A stretch of 60,000 bases of DNA from Tubiluchus corallicola (taxonomy: Eukaryota; Priapulida; Priapulimorpha; Priapulimorphida; Tubiluchidae), in NCBI GenBank assembly GCA_030141605.1, contig JAQGDQ010000040.1, positions 64,001-124,000 of the forward strand. Reading direction: 5' to 3'. A model generated the notes under the pieces. The model was not told the DNA's origin, did not search any database, and saw only the letters and a list, made by a program, of their open reading frames with translations. Shown here piece by piece: positions 14,801-27,066 of the stretch. How positions within the stretch are numbered: the first letter of the stretch is position 1; every line of letters starts with the position of its first letter. The position numbers and the translations under genes were made by a program.

Positions 14801-17800
14801 ATTAATGAACTTTCCTTGCCGATACCAGCTTCCTGTATTTCATTTGAAGATTCACTTGCTCTCTCAAATGTGTCTCTTCTCAATCTCTGTGAAACTGGAA
14901 TGCAGTAATCATGGTCCCACTGGATACCATCGCGGGTTATGAATTGCTGCACTTTTGTTAAGCTGATCACTTCCGATTTATCATCTGCATCTATAGCCAG
15001 TTCTTTTGCAGAATCATCAGCTTTTAAATATTCCATAGGTATTTCAGGTTCAATACTACTTCTGATTTCAATTGCTGGATAAATATTTGAATTCTTAGTC
15101 TTATTTTGCATCGGCTTTACCAACATTGTATTTAAAGTAGATTTAGGATACACTAACTGTGTCTGAGCATTTCCTCCTGTAGAACAATTTTTTGGTAATT
15201 TAGTTGCATGTGATTTGGTTGTAACAGCAATTCTGGAGCCAATTGGTATGTTATGGTTGTTTGGTACGGAAATTCTCTGGCCATTACTCAGCAGTAAAAT
15301 TCTTGATTGCTGTCCTAACCTCTTTGCTGATACAACCTTTATTGTAGGAAGAACTGCTGGGGAAATATTCGAACTAGCTACATTTGTCTTGCTCGACGAT
15401 GAAAAGTGAACGCTTTCCGTAACAGAAACTGGATTTACAGCTTTGTGACAATTGACATTGCTAAAGCTAACAGTAGGCATCACCTTTATCTGTGTAGACC
15501 CACCACTCCCAGGACTAGAGCTCACTGTAATAAAGGGAGTTGAAAAAGGTGCTTTGGACACTGATGTTTCTGTCGTACTTTGTGCATCATCTAGTAAATT
15601 TTGAGTAACTACATTACTTGAATCCGTGGGAACATTATCCAGAGATGAATGCGGTGACAACAAATGCTTTGTGACGTCTATAACACTTATGGTTGATGCA
15701 CCCGGAAAGAGCTCGATTCCACTGTTACTACGTAAGCTGCTTGCGGATATTTTTCTTTCAGTTAAATCATTAAAACTACCATTTAAAAGCGCAGATGTTC
15801 CAGCGGAAGATGCTGCCACTTCTGCCATTTCTGAATCAAGTGGAGTGGATGAATCTATAAACGTAATGAAATAATGCATGTGAGAGATTGGCTTAAATAA
15901 GCAGAAGAAAAAACCAATAAAGCAATTTTTTCTTCTTTTACAGTAGACGCCCCTTAAAAGACTCACTTTGAGACGAAAGACATGTGATCCATTCATGGTT
16001 GATGAAGTTCTCATAATGGTAAAAATGTTGAAAATCTGTTACTGTTTACTGTACATTCACACAGTTTGACAAAAACACCTAATCATCTAGTGCTTTAGCT
16101 GCAGCTGGTGATGACCTTCATTCACCAGTGAAAATCAGCGACAGCTTCAAAAGCAAACCACTGGGCAAGTGATTAAATGTTTAACTCCCAGAAACAACAA
16201 GGTTAACTGCAGTGGACGAGTGGGTGACAGAGTTAAAGTAAAACCATTGTGCTAGTATATTGGCGCTAGTGATGGGAATCGATACAAAAATTGCGACACA
16301 ATTTCAATAAACGATAAGAACTTCCGATATGATTTCGATATCGATAAGCATTTTACAAAAAATGCGATATGATTTCGATGAACGATAAGGAACTTGCGAT
16401 ACGATTTCGATAAGTGTTTTACAATTTGATTTGATACAGTTTTAATTTCTAAAATACAAGTTGTCTTTAAATTATTTTATATATTTAAATGGTGACCTTA
16501 CGAGCATGTAAATTAAAAGTTAGCACTCACGAAAGTATTGTTGATTTTTGTGCATGAAAAAGTGTTACATTTTAGTTACTATACATTAGTTTTGGTACTC
16601 CAAACCGTTTTCTCTTTTTACGATAAAAAGAAATGCAAATTGTAAAGCTACATATATTCAAGACTATTTTTAACATGGAGTTTTTACCACACACAGAGAA
16701 CCCGCATTTTGTTGCAAATAAAAAAATTGGCACTCATTATTATACAGATGAATGAGAGAGACTGTTGCTTTAATTATTGTACAAAAATCACGTAATCAAC
16801 AACAAGTGTTTTGAGAAGAATAAACTAACAAATTTAGTTAGATGCAAGGTTTTATTTAGTATAAATGCTAAAATGCTAAAATAGAGCACTGAAAAACGTG
16901 CCAAAATTAGCACTGCAACATTGTATCAGGAAACTAAAACTGAGTGCTGAAATACTGTGCCAATTGAGTTAAAATTCATCACTGAAATACAGTGCAAAAT
17001 TGGCTAAAATTGAGCATGAAAAAATACTGTGCCAGAATAGCACATTGGAGGATTTAAACACTAGACTAAACTGTAACTACACTAGCGCTTAATTAGAGCG
17101 CTTTGCAAACATAGGTAAGCAGAACTGCCCTCTGCCAAAATTGAGCACTGTGTATTTTGACATGATGAATCTTGCGAAAGCAAAATTTTACATGAAACAT
17201 GGAAAATATTCAACTGCGGAGTGCAGACGGCAAATCACGGCATGTGAATCATTTGATTACTGACCACCCAATCACAGACAAGGTTGTTGCGTTATTTCGC
17301 GAGACTGCAGTATGCATGTGTAGTTTGTTTATTTTCAATGTACACACTGTATTACGCAGTGCAAACTGCGAAGCATCATTTCATATAATTAATGCTACCA
17401 GGTTTTGAAGTTAATAACATGATAATATAAACTATTGCTCTCAACATGTTTATTACTACTAAGGCATACAAATCGCCGAAAGGGCACATCGGTCTCGATA
17501 TCGAAATCTTCGATTGTTTTGATTTTCTGTGGCGATAATCATTTATTGTATCGATTCGATAATAGATAAAAAAAATTATTTTGTTTGGTATGGATTCGAA
17601 AATTGATAAAAAATCGATTTTTCTTCGATAAACCGATAATCGATTCCCATCACTAATTGGTGCTTACAAACAAAGCCCGATTTAACATGACTGTTTCTAC
17701 ATATATTACAGTGCACAAAATCGATGTAAAGATGACATAAAAGCAGTAAAAGCTCTTTGGGCACACACAAGTGTCTTGTTTTTAGTACGTGAAAGAAAAA

Positions 17801-20800
17801 TATTGAGTCAATTATTTGGAGTTTTTCAGTCATTTACCAATAGTTTTTATGTATATTTGAATAGGAGTAGCCTGTACCAGACATTTTTTAGTCAATTAGG
17901 CGACTGATTCTATTAACCGTTAGTCTAATAAACGACGCCTACTGTATAATCACAAACCAAAAATATCATGATACAGTTTTGGAGTTTTAATTAGCTAGAT
18001 TATGAATGTCATTGCCAGAGTGTTTATAAACCATAGCGGTATATTCTTAACAACTATTAACCATTACGGATAATTAGTTGGAAAAAGAAAAATTGTCCCG
18101 ACTAGTCTACAATTTTTCAGCGTCTCCTTTCTTTTCTCAATTCATTTTAGAAATATCGTTAGTAGTCAGTTAATTTGAGAAAAGTTTTGAAGTTTGGCCT
18201 AATACAAATAAAATTTTCTTCCTCCATTAAGTATTTCAACAGACATCTTCTTGGGGGACAATGATACTGCTGTAATACATATTGGAGGAGTAAATCCTGA
18301 TTTGTATTAAACTAAAAATACTTCTTACCATTAGCACTATCAAGGCTGGACGAAGATTGTTCTGCCTTTTTAACACGAACATCAATTGGACCGTCAAGTT
18401 GAGGCAGAAGCAGAATGTCGGCACTATCGTATTCCGATGACACACTGGAACAAAAAACATAAGTACTTGGTTAAAGTCAGTCTAATGGCAAAAACATTGC
18501 TTATTTAAGGAAGCTTAGTATTAAATTAAGTGAAACACATAAAGACTGTTTCATTGGTGAAAAATATGTTAACCATTTGATGTATGCCGATGATGTGTGT
18601 TTCCTGGCAACAATGAGTGCTTTACAACAGCTAGTTGATATATATGAAGTATTCTGTCGAACATGACATACAAGTGAATGAGAGTAAAACAAAATTAATC
18701 TCTGTTAAATCAAAAACTATGTCACAAGCATCGTTTAGCTCATTATATGTAAACAAATTGTGGTATAAGCTCATGTTATCAAGAAAAATACTTAGGACAT
18801 ATCATAACTTCAGACAACAAAGATGATGTAGACATCATAAAGCAACGTTCCCCGTTTTATTGTAGAACAAACAAACTGCTAAATACATTTAAAAATTGTA
18901 GTGATGATGTAAAAAGATATTTGATAAACAGCTACTGTAGCAACTATTACTGTATGGCTACATGGAGAAACTACAATCTTTACAACATTAAAAAACTAAA
19001 GGTAGCACACAATGTATTACTGTGTAAAATGTTCGGAAAACCATTCGACTTTAGTGCAAGACAATTAGGAGTATCCTATAATTTAAAATATTTTGATTTT
19101 ATTAAAAGAAAATGTGTGTGTTTAGCTTGTATGTAAGGATAATAAACAGTAGTAATGCCATTGTGAACCGGCTGTGTAACAGTGATATTAGGTACATGTC
19201 AAGTATACGTGCTAAATGGCGATCAATCTTATATACATGATTATTATTTTTATTTATATGTTAGGGAATTAGGTTACAGATGGTTTAGTATTTTTGTGTT
19301 TGTTTGTAAATAGTACCTATAATTTGTGCGTGATTGTATGTGCTATACTATACACCTTGAGTGTGAAATAAAAAGTAAAATTCAAATTAAAAAAAAAACA
19401 TGCCTCTCTTAACGTATTAGTATTATAATGAATTAATAGTTACAAAAGTGGACCATGTAGCAACTTTTTTCTTATTTCTATTCTATTTCTTTCAGACTAC
19501 CACATAATTACTAATCTTGCAAATTTAGCACTCATTTAACTTTCTCTAAAATGACCGAAGGCAAAATTTGCTCCTTACCTTGTGTTACCTCTCACAGCTT
19601 GACCAAATGGGAGTAAAACGTCACCACTTTCCTCATCACTAACACAATCCCAAACTGGTTGTGACATTATAATAGATTCAGCTTCATCGTTATCATGAAC
19701 ATCATTGTTGCCGTCGCCGTTAAACGCATCTGACGTTGTCTCACCAGAAAGAACACAATCTTCACCAGGTGTGCCATCCGAAAGATTCATCAGTAAGTGA
19801 ACTATTTCCTCATTACTCGGCTCACGTGCTATGTTTAAAATACACGTGCTCGAAAATTTATGATATTATACAACACAAGAACATTTGTACTTTTGTAAAT
19901 CAAATGCAATACCTCTGAAAGTAATACAAGCAAAATAATTGGAATTAACACTAGCCTAAAAAACATTTTTAGTGTAAATGAGTAAGTTTAGAAATTTTAA
20001 CTAAATGAAAGAGATAGACCTAAAAGATAATCAAGTATAACAGTAAAAACATAAATTGTAATAATACAATTTGTAAAAACATAATAAAAGTATGAAAAGC
20101 ATTCAAATGTGCTTTATCTTGTAAATTAAGATTTCTTTTTTAAATTAATCATGAACATACTGTTTACTAGTGCAGACGATCGTTTCGACAGCAACTGTCA
20201 TTATCATTGCTAGAAATCAAGCAAAAAAATAGTCGAATTATAATTATGACACTACTAACGACCAGCAAACATCATGTTAATTCCTAGCGGCTGGCTCTTT
20301 CATGTATTTAATCAGGAACACATTATCAGGGTGATTTTTGGCATAGTACATGATTGTAATAACTGATTAAATTCTATTGGTTCATAATAATTTGTTATTA
20401 CCATCTGCCGGGGAATGTAAACATGGAAATAAATTTGAAAGACCTTACTTTTCTTTTTTGTAGATTGCTGTGTTGACAAGATGCTACTATTAGCGACACT
20501 ATGAACCAAATCTTCATCCACGAACATTTGGTCTTCCTCTATTTCACTTTCGCCTTTAATGGAAGTGGTATCTTGAAAAATAAATACAAAATTTACAGCA
20601 CAAACACATTATCATTACAAATGAAACGAATGCTTATAAAACAACAAATATTTGGTTTAGCTAATCTACTTAATTTTCAGGAAGTGTGACCAAGTACATA
20701 TTAAGAATTTAATAGTTCAACTCTTCCCACAGCAGAATGCTCTGTAGTTTGTTTGCATTCACATTTATATTTGTAAAATAGTGAGAGTTTTCCATAATTT

Positions 20801-23800
20801 GAAAAGCAATGCTATTGCAAAAAGTGACACAGACAGTAGAATTATATAACTTGCTACATTATAATAATGTAACAATAAAATCTGTACCTTCATGTTGAGA
20901 ATGGTGCAAGTTAACAGCTGTTGCAGGAGGATGAAAAGAATGTGAATTCACTAACTGGGAATCATCCATTCCGCGACTGAAACATAATTATTTAAATGGA
21001 CATACACTACAGCATCAATGCCAAATAAACCTATTAATACAAGTATATATCAATATTCATAAGGAAAAAATAAATGACTTTCTAAACCCAGGGTTAAAGA
21101 AAACTAAGTCAGCAAGATTAGATACTAATGAACTTACAATAACAATTTATGTAGTTCTAAAATTTCTCGAATTTTTCCCTGAAAGAAACAATCACTGTCT
21201 GTTGCAAGTGCTTGATCACGATCTGAAAACAAAACCAAAAATGGAACTTTAATAGAATTAAAAATTACAACTTATAACAAAAATGAAAGTTCAAGGATCT
21301 TTTATAGAAAATCAAAAATTACAAGCAATTCTGAGCTGAAAAACTTAAAACGCAATAAGCACTGAGAAAAAGTAAAAAATGAATGAGTCTATCTCTAGTT
21401 GCACATAACTGCGCCTACTGTTGAACTAAATCGATAAATAAAATTTAAGAGTTAGCTCCCACTGACAAAATGTCACAGTAGATCTAGGCTGCACATGCAC
21501 ATCTGTAACAACTGTTCTGTCTCAATGCTTCACCAAGCATTCAAAAATTTACTAAGCAAAATGAGCAAAAGCTTTAGGTCTTTCTTAAGATGGATACCAT
21601 AAATGGCATAGTAATCTGGAATGAGATTTAAAATCACAGATGTCACTTTCAACGAAAGTAACACTTGTACAAACACGAAATTTGACTAACATGTAAGAAA
21701 ACTACACAAGACAAAACTGAAAAATGCACAGTCGTCAAGAGCATGTAAAAATGCCAACCTTGAGATTCTGGCTGCGTTAACACAGATAACACACCAGCAG
21801 CCTGCCTTCTTTGACGCTCATCTTCCCACAAGGCAATTAAACCCGGATTCTGGAACTTCTCATCAGTTTCTGCAATACAAAACTGAGCAAGTTAATTATC
21901 AATTTCCAGTAAGGTATGATCTGGATGTCTAAATTCCTTAACGACAAAGTGTATCAGGTGCATCGCTAGGCATACAAGAAATTAAGTTTTTTCTTTCATA
22001 GTTATACCAACAACGAGTAGGTCATTCACATTTCAAAAAGATACGTGGGTTTCAACAGGTGCCACAAAAATATTACTGTAGTGACTGTAGACTAGTCTTT
22101 CGTCACACACGAATGCAGGTTGGCTTTTCTCACCTAAACTTTGACCTGAGACGACAATAATGTATAAACTATGATGGAACCCATTTTACCTACCTATAGA
22201 TGCAGTCCCGCTTTTGAAACTATTAGTTATTTTCTAATTAGCTGAACTTTATATGGTCAGGCTCGGGATACTTTACTAAACAAATGCTGTACTTTGTTAA
22301 TTCCTTATAATATTAGAATTCATAATCTGTCAATAAATGAATTCGTTTAGGTGCTCCTTCATGACAATCTACATATAACTGTTAATACTCAAGTATTTAA
22401 GCTTGTACAGAAATTTATATTTCTTATTAAGTGCTTCTGTATTAGTTTACATTGTTTACATAGCAATATTATTGTTATTCTTAACATTATGCTATGTATG
22501 AACTATACTACCTATACTACCTATGCTATCTATACTGCTAGTAGTCATTACTCTAATGCTTCAACTGTTCATTGATTGTCTGTGCTCTTCTAAGTGTTAC
22601 ATTCCATTGGCAAGAACGTTTATGAGTTTCAAAACTGTCTTGTTTCAGCCATATTGTAACCGCTGTTATATTACAATAAAACTAAGTTTAAACTAACAAC
22701 GAGTACTAAAATACAAGTATTCCACCTTCCCGTCATTACTAGCAGTATTGAATAACAACTTAAAATGCCATCAGGCGGCATCTGCAACAACAGCGTAAAC
22801 ATACCTAACGACCTGTTAAGAATGTCAGATGCTAATGCATCTGCTTCCAGTTCACATGTGCTCGTCTTAGGCGTGTCTTCACCCAACCATAATGAACTAG
22901 AAAACAATTATCAATAATTTTTGTGATGCATAATACTTAGCACACGTTTAACAAAAAGTCTGTGACACAGCCAAATAAGACCTGATACATAAAAGGTAAT
23001 TTTAATTTAAATAATATCAGTTTTCTAATTCTATAAAAAGAGGAAAATGAAGCTGATTTCTTTTAGGTGACTGACTTTTATGCTTTTTCTTATTAACGCA
23101 ATGGCAAAATAAAGTACAACAAAACAATTACTCGATGATTCAATACATTCCAAGATAGTAGTTGCTTACATCTGGAATTTAAACTTAATTAAGATTTATT
23201 TGGCTAAAAACCATTTTGCAGAGTAAGTACTACACTGTGTACTCCAGAGCTACAGCACACAAAATAGTGAATATGAAACTACAGTTAGCTGACCATTGCT
23301 ACAATATGATCGTTAAAAAAACATCATTGTGTCTCTTATACATCAGGGAGCAAGTTTTCATACTGGTCCTCCCAGAAATTCCAGTAGGACAGATTGAAGT
23401 TGGGCATACATCTGTCCTCGTGTCCGATCAGCTAAGCTTGCCAATGTACTATGTCTCCTATTAATGAAAATAACTTTGTATAACGTATAATAATGTTCTA
23501 TTTTTCAGAGTTGACGTATGCAGTTAGCGATGACACGCTTACACAAAAATATGTTTACAAGGTTTTCACTTGCTTGTTACTATGAGGATACCACCAATGT
23601 TAATGACATTCTCACTGGTGCATGCTAGATTTGAACTGCTCCTCTTTCTTGGGCACCAACTGAACTGTTTTGAAAAGGTAAAAATACAAAAGAAAACAAA
23701 CTAAATACAAATATATTTGACTAAAGTGCAAGCAGTTATTATTTAGATATTTTTTTAAACAAAATTCAAAGAGGAAAGTGCTTTTTGCTTATTAAAAACT

Positions 23801-26800
23801 GTATTATTTTATTTCTTATTATGCCATTGAATACAATTACCTATCAGCCAGGCAGCAGACGTATACTAACATTATAATAGACGAAAAAACAGTGTCGTTT
23901 AGGAGCTTTTATGAAAATTACTTAAATGAGAAACTTACTATTTAGTACAGATTGGGCCGAAAAAACATAAGTAGACGTATAAGGAAAAAATGCTGTGTAT
24001 TTTTGTCAAATTGCGGTACGAAATTAGTGTTGTATGAAGTTTTCTACGCATTGAAAAATGGGACAGCATATATTTCTAGTTACCTGTCCCCACTTTCGGT
24101 AAAAAAGATGGTTGCAAATAGCACGCTGTACATGTTCTTCTTATATACATATAGCTAGCTCATACATGCATGTTTTGCTTAACAATCACTGCACTAAGCC
24201 TAGCTGTAGTTTCCTATACAATATGTTGTACACTCTAATTCTGGAGTTTACCAGTTTTGCCAAATCAAACTACATCTTGATTAATCTTAGGCCCCTGATG
24301 AATGCACTAATAAGCAGTGGATCTGGTGAACTGTAATTTTTTATGCTTCAAATAAAAAACAAAGTAGAAATCAGGCATAGCTGAAAGTACCTGTTATATG
24401 GAATGTTAGACAAGTTCCATCGGGAACTTTCATCATTTGACACGAATGCATCAGATGAGTGGAGATTATGCTGTGTCTGCTTATTATAATCCTCAGTTTT
24501 ATTAACCGCCACTAAAAGCAAATTTATTTGTTAATACAAATCAATATAAAAAGTAAAGCCAAGTATATAAAACATTAAAAGTAGCAACGGATATAAACAA
24601 AAGTAAGTCTAAACAAGAGATTGTAACATACCAGTAGATACCATAAATGCTGGTAAATTATTAAAACTAGCCAAGTTTATAATACCTGTGATGCTGCTGC
24701 ATATTACAAAGAGTTCTGAAGTATTCTATCAATGTTACACATATAGTTTCTACTAAAATATGACACAAGCGTGCACCTTTTCCTCTGCACTACATGTAAT
24801 TAAAACCAGTCCTGTGAGAGTCAAAGTCTAATAGCACGTTTTAGCCATTAAAATTATTTCAGCTAATAGCCAACAATCTATCACTGTCACACAGTACACA
24901 AATAAACTCACTACACATGATAAATTTGCTTACTATTGTCTGGCCTACGAAAATTTATGGATGCCAATTTCATGTAATTCATGCCATAAAGGTTATAGTC
25001 CATGAAAAATTGCAAACTGTATGGCACATGGGCTTCGTACGGTTGATACACTTGTCCGTTTATGGCACCTGCTTGAAGCAATTCCACAGCTCTGAAAATA
25101 AGATAGAAACATATATTAAATAATCAATCAAAAATTCATTGAAAAATAGTCATATAAAGTTACTTATTGAAGAGAAACCATTCTACAAGAGCTCACATGC
25201 TATTTTGATAAAGATGAAGAATTAAAATGTTGTTTGCATAATTTTAAAGTAAAAATTTGGCACAAGCACATGTAAGCAAAGAAGTTTATATAATACATAT
25301 CACATATTGTAATTACACCACACTGTCCACTTTTACAAACTTTAACCTATGACTAAAAACTCACCTTTTTACTAATACAGGATTATAGAAAAATATTTTG
25401 AGAAAATCCCTCTCACTGGAATGATAACCATAAAATGGCCTGAAATGCCAAATAATCAATTAATAATGAAATAACACAATAATAATAGCAGCACCAGCAA
25501 CAACAAATGGCAATAGATAGTAATTTAATAACAGCAATAATGATAATTAACTTTGAATCAATGAACCATATTATCCATTTAGTTAAGTCACATTTAATAG
25601 CAAGTCCACATCTCCACTTACATTCCAGATACAAGTGTTATCTTATATACATGCTGAGTAAGACAAGAGGCTTTGCCCATTGACATGTTGATGGCTCGGT
25701 CTATAGCCCCGGCCATCTGCCGCATATCCTTCTTCGGATCTGTAGAACATTTATTTTCATATGGGATGCAGATGTACGGAAAAACGCCGTGTACATGCAA
25801 GCACGTTTTTTGCCCTAAAAGTAAAAAGTGCAAAAAACATAATATAATTACAAAGTATTATGAGATTAAGAGATTAATGAATTATTTCTAATTATTTAAT
25901 CAGCAGAGATGCTGAGTTTTCTACTGTGATGCTAATGCCAAACCAAAGGCAGGGACATTTCAACGTTTCATTCAGGAATGCTGCAAATATACAGCAGGCA
26001 CCATCTTAATAGACTGACTTTGGGATGGAAGTGTTTTGACTCAATTAACTGACTGAATCTATTAACCGACAGATGTTACTACTGTATATGTATCAATACT
26101 CTGCCTACTACACACTGCAAAGGCTGCAAGTAAATGTTAGGTCTCTACGCTTATACTCCATTTTTCAAAATTAACTCTATGCTCTTATTTGCTCAATGAT
26201 GTTTTGTTTTGTACAGTCCCAAGAAAACTGGCAGATTACTGCAGCTGCATCGGTGGCATAACAGTAGTAGTTAGCTGTGAAAAGTTAGCAAGGGCTCTGT
26301 GAAAAGCAGCAAAAGCTTCAAAAGGAAATCGCAAAGTCAATAAATCCTTCATCATGAGGCTACTAAAATGCGAGAAAACAAACAATCAATAAAATCTTTA
26401 TACCTTGTTGCCAGATTGACATTTAATATCACAGAAATGCACCAAATATATATTACTAGAACTGAATACAATAAAAAAGTATAATCTCAAAGGCACATGT
26501 CCGTAGAAGATATTTAGGTAGACAACAAAAATGAATTGTAATGCACTAACTTTTTATATTGTACTCACTATTGTCAAGTCTAAAGTTAAATGAATACATT
26601 CATTTAGCATTGAAGTGCAAAATTTTGAGTTTATTAATGCAAAAAGTTGATGAGGATTAGTCTACCTACTGACAAGTTTTACAAAACTGCAGAATTTGTG
26701 CATAGTTTTAAACTTTGACAACGCATATGTCCAACCTCCACATCTAGACAAAATTTGCAGAATCTGAGCCAGATATACACAAACATGTAGCTTGTCAATC

Positions 26801-27066
26801 TTACAAATGCCATAAAGAGGTATACGCTAGACACTAAAAGCACAAAATGTTGACAGACCCCATCCTTTCATTACATTAAACAAATACATATTTTAACATG
26901 TTTTTAATCTTTAACAGTAGTGTGTACCTGATGAAGTAGAGCCAAATATGCGAAGAACAGGCACTCTAGACACCTGTGAGCCACGTAAATCCGAATACAA
27001 CACATCCAGGCCTTTCACAGGTGGAGCAGTATAGTGATCGGTCGTAACAATCCTTACTGAAAACAT
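117..27066 (-). CDS. REV3L: REV3L, DNA polymerase zeta catalytic subunit (3'-truncated by window edge)
   Basis: Catalytic subunit of translesion polymerase zeta, a B-family polymerase that extends from mismatched or lesion-containing ends with REV7, in the nucleus. I placed 26 coding exons (high to low): 27066-26928, 25814-25622, 25439-25365, 25091-24934, 24511-24391, 22896-22805, 21869-21759, 21222-21138, 20976-20888, 20571-20449, 19828-19579, 18444-18329, 15854-14424, 14295-14156, 13495-13011, 12629-12030, 11256-7115, 6871-6676, 6211-6043, 5566-5329, 5099-4699, 2815-2699, 2323-2179, 1824-1692, 1577-1462, 235-117. All have GT-AG borders and join in frame, giving 3,328 codons. The start MFSVRIVTTDHYTAPP is the characteristic REV3L N-terminus, and the last exons match the exonuclease-like region (SDPDILVGYEIQ). 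The palm motifs and the C-terminal cysteine clusters lie off the left edge. The protein is already longer than the whole human protein (about 3,130 residues, from memory). Exon borders are predicted by eye. Confidence 0.95.
3242..3555. mobile_element. Degenerate hAT MITE, 314 bp
   Basis: The flanks GTACTGAC (3234-3241) and GTAGTGAC (3556-3563) agree at 7 of 8 bases, the length of a hAT target duplication. The right end reads, on the complement, CAGTGGCTTAGCTA and the left end TAGGCGCGTAACCA, an imperfect inverted pair. A second inverted match, GGGAAGCAA, lies just inside each end. No coding sequence. Confidence 0.55.
3571..3670. repeat. pogo/Tigger-like terminal fragment
   Basis: Starts TACAGTTAAACCTCTTTATA and continues with GTTGCCGTTAAAGCGAG, the general form of pogo-group inverted ends beginning CAGT after a TA dinucleotide. 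No matching opposite end was found nearby, so it is a solo remnant. Confidence 0.4.
4699..6871 (-). CDS. REV3L: REV3L exons 18-21: REV7-binding motifs and linker
   Basis: Exon 18 carries YRPAMLPPSRRDVVQSL (Pro at about residue 2809, Pro-Pro at 2813-2814) followed by FCSDSSDIPSKPREIGGRLL across the exon 18/19 junction. Exon 20 carries VVITPCVKPPSRDDVDKWL (Pro at about 2920, Pro-Pro at 2924-2925). Both fit the P-x3-PP core bound by the HORMA protein REV7/MAD2L2, at the places where vertebrate REV3L has its two REV7-binding motifs. Exon 19 encodes the REIGGRLLEVKS segment. Exon 21 is a 401-nt linker with a GTGTGA donor that joins exon 22 in phase 0. Confidence 0.92.
7115..11256 (-). CDS. REV3L: REV3L exon 17: giant central exon
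   Basis: A single uninterrupted exon of 4,142 nt (about residues 1403-2783) without a stop. Vertebrate REV3L also has one very large central exon, so the gene architecture is conserved. The encoded sequence is mostly acidic, Ser/Asn-rich and probably disordered. A basic, aromatic patch at about residues 1933-1956 (RTFKRKRHFTLEYCDWL followed by KKRKRR) is the best candidate for the conserved positively charged region of REV3L that is shared with KIAA2022-type proteins; that assignment is tentative. The many antisense and shifted ORFs across this exon are shadows. Confidence 0.9.
11560..11950 (+). mobile_element. LINE 3'-end fragment in REV3L intron 16
   Basis: Plus-strand reading in shifting frames gives CDCALGANGEVKNEQHVLCH, the Cys/His tail typical of some LINE ORF2 C-termini. 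It is followed by an AT-rich untranslated part and a 3' pentamer tail of repeated AATCT/TCTAA units ending near 11,948. The copy is 5'-truncated and contains stops. It sits antisense to REV3L between exons 16 and 17. Confidence 0.65.
12030..15854 (-). CDS. REV3L: REV3L exons 13-16: long low-complexity insert block
   Basis: Four exons (1431, 140, 485 and 600 nt) encode about 885 residues, roughly residues 518-1402, between the N-terminal region and the giant exon. The block is Ser/Thr/Asn-rich and looks disordered. Exceptions are a hydrophobic-basic stretch (SRILLLSNGQRISVPNN), a compact segment around FITRDGIQWDHDYCIPVSQR, and a basic end to exon 15 (KQRRKREVQKGQ). That basic end joins a Cys-containing motif in exon 16, YCAFCRKTHDENSDCD (C-x2-C, later His and Cys), which could be a small metal-binding knuckle. 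I do not recall a vertebrate counterpart. All exon phases agree with the flanking REV3L exons, so this is one reading frame, but only transcripts can show that the exons are always included. Confidence 0.75.
16267..17655. mobile_element. hAT-like non-autonomous element, 1389 bp
   Basis: The ends are inverted: left TAGTGATGGGAATCGAT, right complement TAGTGATGGGAATCGATT. They are flanked by near-identical 8-bp duplications, ATTGGCGC (16259-16266) and ATTGGTGC (17656-17663). Both subterminal regions are packed with degenerate CGATA / TATCGA motifs. The middle (about 16,860-17,050) holds loose repeats of a unit resembling GAGCACTGAAATACTGTGCC. No transposase ORF is visible. It lies in REV3L intron 12. 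Confidence 0.85.
17880..17950. repeat. pogo/Tigger-like terminal fragment
   Basis: On the complement it reads TACAGTAGGCGTCGTTTATT followed by CGGTTAATAGA. A related stretch with ATTAACCG and TACTGTAT occurs at about 26,030-26,090. Both resemble pogo-type ends, but no complete element can be delimited. Confidence 0.4.
18329..22896 (-). CDS. REV3L: REV3L exons 6-12: linker after the N-terminal domain
   Basis: Seven short exons. Exon 6 has TCELEADALASDILNR, and exon 7 has NPGLIALWEDERQRRQ followed by LTQPESQ; both are recognisable REV3L signatures near the end of the conserved N-terminal region. Exon 8 ends in a hydrophobic stretch (IREILELHKLLL). Exons 9-12 are acidic and Ser-rich, with little I can match apart from PQLDGPIDV in exon 12. 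For exon 6 I chose the GTATGT donor at 22804 over an upstream GTCGTT because only that donor keeps the frame into exon 7. Confidence 0.88.
18480..19400 (+). mobile_element. LINE reverse-transcriptase remnant in REV3L intron 11
   Basis: A broken plus-strand reading gives the reverse-transcriptase active-site segment NHLMYADDVCFLATMS. After a frame break it continues with IQVNESKTKL, then DDVKRYLINSYCSNYYCM and KLKVAHNVLLCKMFGKPFDF, the usual order downstream of the YADD box in jockey/RTE-like LINEs. The 3' end near 19,390 is A-rich. The 5' part is missing and there are several stops and frameshifts, so it is inactive. It is antisense to REV3L. Confidence 0.8.
22897..24390 (-). other. REV3L intron 5, nothing recognised
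   Basis: A 1.5-kb AT-rich intron with scattered short ORFs. I see no domain, terminal repeat or tandem array. Confidence 0.5.
24391..27066 (-). CDS. REV3L: REV3L exons 1-5: N-terminal polymerase-B region
   Basis: Five exons encode the strongly conserved N-terminal region. Exon 1 runs from the start codon at 27064-27066 and ends with FGSTSSG. Exon 2 carries QKTCLHVHGVFPYI and ends in the split codon of VSGM. Exon 3 carries PFYGYHSSERDFLKIFFYNP. Exon 4 carries VYQPYEAHVPY and DYNLYGMNYMKLASINFRRP. This matches, nearly residue for residue, what I know of vertebrate REV3L. Exon 5 (about residues 229-269) is less conserved and rich in Asn and Ser. An in-frame ATG 14 codons upstream of MFSV exists, but family alignment favours MFSV as the start. 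Confidence 0.95.
26030..26090. repeat. Possible pogo/Tigger-like terminus in REV3L intron 1
   Basis: The segment with ATTAACCGACAG and TACTACTGTAT resembles 17,880-17,950 in order and spacing. Too short and diverged for firm assignment. Confidence 0.3.
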
